A DNA stretch of 64,000 bases, taken from Phaeosaccion multiseriatum. Taxonomy: Eukaryota; Ochrophyta, other classes. This document shows positions 60,701-64,000 of this stretch, piece by piece. How positions within the stretch are numbered: the stretch's first letter is position 1; each line of letters begins with the position of its first letter. The notes under the pieces were generated by a model that did no database searches, was not told where the DNA came from, and saw only the letters and a list, made by a program, of their open reading frames with translations. Made by a program: the position numbers and the translations under genes. The stretch is taken from the NCBI GenBank assembly GCA_965112735.1, contig OZ218950.1:1798001-1862000 (forward strand), in the 5' to 3' direction.

Positions 60701-63518
60701 TATGGGGTATGTGGTATGTGGTGTGGGGTATGGTATAACTCGTCCAACAACAATGGTATGTCTAACGGCCGAAACTGTCGAAACTGTTGCTGTGTCGTTT
60801 GTGTGCCTCACACATTCCAAGGGGGCATGTCTCGCAACATTCAAGGAGAAAGGCGCAATATCAGCGGCCGAGTGCTTCACCTGCACCGCCAGACGCCGCA
60901 GCAGTTGGTGATACAGCAGCTGGGCCCCGCCGCGAAAAAGAGGGGGGTACAGCAGAGGCCGCCAGCCGTGGCAAGTAGAGCGAAGATGGCAGTGGATGGA
61001 AGCGGAGGAGCGAGGGCTTCCAGCGGAGGAGGAGTAAGGACGGGTTCGCCGTTGCTCTGGCATGGGGCAGGCGAAGACGGTAGTACTACGGGGGGTGCCA
61101 GTGGTGACGCTGCAGTTGGTGATACAGATGCAGATGCAGATACAGCAGTTGGTGATACGGCAGCACCAGCCCATGGCGGTTGCGTTGGTTCCGGGGGTGG
61201 TTACGCCCAGGATATTTTCCATGGGCCGTCCGACCGCCACGAGATGGACCAGCCACACCACCCTCAGCAGTTGGTGACACAGCAGCAGCAGTCGTCAGCA
61301 GCAGGAGGAGGTCATGCGTCCTTGGCGGGCCGGAGTCACGGCACCGAGGGACGAGAGGGAGAGGCTAAGTGGGAAGAGCTGGAGGACGAGGAGGGGACAG
61401 GCAAGAACGACAGCAGGCACGGCCACGGCGGAGTCAGCACAGGTGGTGCCGGTGCAGAGCAAAAGAATGTAGAGTTGGAGCAGGAGGAGAAGGAGGGTGG
61501 TGACGATGACGACCCTGCTGGTCCTGCGAGTGGGAAGGACTTGGCAGACAAGGAAGACGTCAACGGATACGGGTGGGAGGAGAATGTCGACTGCGACGAC
61601 GCTGACAACGACAACGACAACAACAGCGGCAGGAGCAATGCCATGACCGAGTGGAGGGTAAAGGACGACGACAGAAGCAGCGAGGAGCACGGACCTGGCG
61701 CCAGAAGAAGTCGCCAAGACGATCCGCCGTACAACAAACATCAGCAGCAGTTGGTGATACAGCAGCAGCGAGATAGCTTGTCCTCATCCGACGAGTATGG
61801 GGGCACCATCTCCAGCCAGTTCGACGGCTTTATCGACTCAGCCCGGGGGCGGAGAGGAGGAGGAGGAGGAGATGGGGGAGGCTTCAGGTCCGAGGGCTCT
61901 ACTTACTCAGTGGGATCCCGGCAGGAGCAGCAGCAGCGCCGCCAGCAGCAGCGAGAAGCAGGCCATGGTCATGAGGAGGAGGAGGAGGAGGAGGAGGAGC
62001 AAGAGGAGGGAGGGTATTACAGCAGCTCTTCGTGTCTGTCAGCAGCCTCATCACCCCCCCCCCCGTCCCCGGGAGCTGCTGCGGCGGCGAGGCGAGGAGA
62101 CACGCCGGGTGGTCCTGGGCGTGCGCGAGAGGGGATGCTAAGTGAGGGACACGTATCGAGCTCTTGGTCTCTGAAGGAGGAAGGGGAGGAAGGGGAGAGG
62201 GAGGTGTGGCATCGCCAAGAGCCCCGCATGGTGAGCGAAGAGGAGGAGGAGGAGGAGGAGGAGGAGGAGGAGGAGGAGGAGGAGGAGGAGGAGGAGGAGG
62301 AGGAGGAGGAGGAGGAGGAGGAGGAGGAGGAGGAGGAGGAGGAGGAGGAGGAGGAGGAGGAGGAGGAGGAGGAGGAGGAGGAGGAGGAGGAGGAGGAGGA
62401 GGAGGAGGAGGAGGAGGAGGAGGAGGAGGAGGAGGGGGAAGAGGAGGCCGACCACCGCAGGAGAGAGGAGCAAGGAGGGGTGGGAGTAAAGACCGCTGGG
62501 ACTGAGGTGACGCGTGAAGTGGGGAGGGGGCTCCTCCGAGGCTCGAGTTATCGATGGCATGAGGACAGGCAAAGATACGAAGAGAAGGAAGGATCAGGGG
62601 AGGAAGACAACGCAAGTCGCAGCCAATGGAGGGCAGCAGTTGGTGGTACAGCAGCAGCAGGACCCACAAGTGTTGGAGCAAGAGTCGTCGGGCTGGACGG
62701 GAGCAGTGATGTCAGCAGGCGGCTCTCTCGGAGGAGAACCGTCTTCCACCCCGGGGTCAGCGCCGACGGTTTCCACGCCGGGGTGGGGCCTCGGGCCGGC
62801 ACAGACGCCTTCTCCTTCCTCCGAGATGAGAAAGCCAAGATGCGAGCGGCGTCTGCGGGGCCTGGGGTACAAAGAGGGGTGGCGGTTGGTGATACAGACA
62901 GAGCCGGAGCAGGAGGAGCATTGCTGATGGCTTGTACCGGTGAAGAGCACGGCGTGGTGGAGGGGAGGAGCCTGAGGGCAGCAGCTGAGGATGGAGGGAG
63001 CAGAAGAAGAAGAGAAGAGGAGAGGGCGCTGGGGGGCATGGTGGAGCGGCATCGACAGGCATGCCTCCATCGCTTGGGACGGGCCCCGTTTGAGCACGTG
63101 CTAGACTTCATTCGCGACGCAGGAGTGACAGACACCCCCACCGGAGGAGGAGGAGGAGGAGACGCATCGCAGCAGGTAAATGTCTGTCCCGGGCTCCAAG
63201 AGGCAAGACCGATCCGATATCGAATGGTAGACTTTATGGGCCGGCAGAAGAACCCTTCCCCTGACTTAACGACTGCATCCCTCCCCCTTGTTGCAGGAGG
63301 CGCGCCTCGCGGAGCTGCAGAGCTACCTGGTGTCAGAGAGAGGTCTGACGCTGCTGCAAGCGTCTGAGAGCGTCTTCCTCGCGCAGAAACTCATCGCCTT
63401 CGAGCAGGCCCTGCAGGACTGTAGAGGAGGCCGTGGTGGGGGCAAGCAGCAGAAAGACATGGATGTCCAGCATCGTCACCGCCATTTGGAGTGCCACCAC
63501 AGCCCAGTAGTGCAGTGA
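56387..63518 (+). CDS. NEK (NIMA-related) serine/threonine kinase with a ~1,200-residue low-complexity tail
   Basis: Exons 56387-56608, 56842-56922, 57191-57272, 57650-57894, 58157-58323, 58824-58977, 59461-59525, 59686-63175, 63297-63518; phases close, about 1,575 aa. Kinase: G-loop LGKLGSGSFGTV, Lys in DYVIKTVRI, NEVTLLAKMRSPHVVQYLDS, HIVMEFCNRGDLARLL, catalytic VLHRDMKAANVFLH, KIGDLGVAKLLG (DLG rather than DFG, as in many protist NEKs), VVGTPYYLSPELCEDKPYN. A poly-Gln insert with the QLVVQ motif lies before the alpha-E helix. Just before the G-loop a 22-aa segment (AEEEGKSRAEDRR...FHFL) is tandemly duplicated (56438-56569). Exon 8 is one open frame holding two long poly-Glu runs, Gly/Arg/Ser stretches and seven TTGGTGATACAG motifs. 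A stretch near 60690-60850 looks intron-like but keeps frame. The C terminus ends with a helical ELQSYLVSERGLTLLQASES. Confidence 0.85.
58446..58552. repeat. (GGGA)n tract
   Basis: Donor-side GGGA repeat in NEK intron 5; the acceptor side (58715-58800) is CCTACCTACC and CCTTCC-rich. Confidence 0.85.
59276..59442. repeat. (TACTCGA)n array
   Basis: About 20 copies of ACTCGAT/ACTCTAT 7-mers fill NEK intron 6 before the exon 7 acceptor. Confidence 0.85.
59899..60020. repeat. (GAG)n coding repeat, poly-glutamate
   Basis: In-frame GAG run in NEK exon 8 giving about 40 consecutive Glu codons. Confidence 0.9.
62237..62436. repeat. (GAG)n coding repeat, about 65 glutamates
   Basis: Second in-frame GAG run in NEK exon 8, uninterrupted for about 200 bp, followed by GEEEADHRR. 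It gives poly-Gly and poly-Arg shadows in the other frames. Confidence 0.9.
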
Positions 63519-64000
63519 TATAATATCATAATATCCAGTACGGTTCATCGGCTCCAGGCGAGGTTTCTCGGGCCCGATAAAGCAGAAGCCTGCGGCGGCC
63601 TGCGGCCGAAAGTAAGAAGCCTGCGGCTGGCCTGCGGCCAGAAGCCTGCAGAAAGTAGCGAAAAGCCTGCCAAGTCCCCCATTTTTCTCCCAGCCTGCGA
63701 AGCCTGAAGCCTGACCATGGCCTGCGGCCAGAAGCCTGCGCTGGCCTGCGGCCAGAAGCCCGACGCCAGAAGCCTAAAGCCCGAGAAACCTCGCCTGCGA
63801 GCCGACGGTTGTTATAAACGGGCGGGCGATGGATTTGAAGTCGAGAGTGCCCTTTGGCGAGTGGTATGTCTATTTTTCAGAGCTTCCTACACTACTTTGA
63901 CAGGGGAGGTGTGGTACCGAAGCAGTCTCGGGACGAACAGCGTCACCTGAAATCGATCAAGCAGCCTTACCGCCCTTCCTGCTTTATACCCCCTGCAGCT
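63519..64000. other. Region downstream of the NEK gene
   Basis: No gene recognised. It holds the MITE-like element at 63548-63805 and about 195 bp of unremarkable sequence to the window end. Confidence 0.55.
63548..63805. mobile_element. MITE-like element with 26-27-bp terminal inverted repeats
   Basis: The left end (63548-63573, TCGGCTCCAGGCGAGG...CTCGGGC) matches the reverse complement of the right end (63779-63805) except for one inserted G. The pentamer CGGTT occurs just left (63541-63545, 2 bp from the repeat) and just right (63806-63810), a possible target duplication. The interior is built from 6-8 degenerate AGAAGCCTGCGGCC units. It encodes no transposase, so it is read as non-autonomous. 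Confidence 0.6.

Noticed and set aside
63717-63950. 77-aa open frame starting MACGQKP
   Set aside because: Its first half is the degenerate GCCTGCGGCC repeat inside the MITE-like element, and the rest shows no family signal.

Overview
The window is nuclear DNA from a photosynthetic stramenopile, most likely a eustigmatophyte-type alga. This is inferred from four things: a plastid light-harvesting protein whose presequence ends in an 'AHG-F' cleavage motif, a second bipartite plastid presequence ('VEG-F') on a cytochrome b6f assembly factor, GC-rich coding exons, and many short spliceosomal introns packed with microsatellites. No species is claimed. I rebuilt twelve genes by hand from conserved protein blocks plus GT/AG splice sites and checked that codon phase carries through each junction. 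Most of the long open frames in the window are simple-repeat artefacts.

Layout, left to right: cathepsin X/Z-like cysteine protease (-, 3' end lies off the window, 672-5641); full-length ABCC transporter (+, 6010-17063, 22 exons); plastid CCB1-like cytochrome b6f assembly factor (-, 18226-21692); RNA polymerase common subunit RPB6 (+, 22043-22959); NDUFAF7 complex I assembly methyltransferase (-, 23051-29063, 15 exons); NDUFV2 complex I 24-kDa subunit (+, 29284-31972); secreted or Golgi GDS/PC-esterase protein (-, 32701-34560, one exon); nucleoporin Nup133 (+, 34954-44854, 18 exons); a cyclophilin-SYF2 fusion (-, 45357-49859, 11 exons); CDC25/ACR2-type rhodanese-fold protein (+, 50594-52008); light-harvesting protein (-, 53750-56210); NEK-type kinase with a very long low-complexity tail (+, 56387-63518).

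The twelve genes alternate strand without exception and so form six consecutive head-to-head pairs. Their start codons are 176 to 734 bp apart. One pair joins a complex I subunit (NDUFV2) to a complex I assembly factor (NDUFAF7) across 220 bp. Tail-to-tail gaps can be as short as 91 bp.

The most unusual items are these. (1) A single continuous gene fuses a complete cyclophilin PPIase domain to the spliceosomal protein SYF2. It carries an in-frame 9-nt microexon coding for the catalytic-loop glutamine, and a GC-AG intron. (2) A short dispersed DNA motif, TTGGTGATACAG, recurs in exons of Nup133 and the NEK kinase in two reading frames and both orientations, and in ABCC introns. (3) Many introns begin with tandem copies of their own donor tetranucleotide. 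(4) Exon ends, including last codons plus the stop, are tandemly 'echoed' just downstream in several genes. (5) Introns tend to be purine-rich after the donor and pyrimidine-rich before the acceptor. (6) There is a 258-bp MITE-like element with near-perfect terminal inverted repeats at the right edge, and a foldback repeat in the cathepsin intron.

The remaining sequence is intron and intergenic DNA dominated by simple repeats. I saw no tRNA, rRNA, CRISPR, virus or toxin gene.
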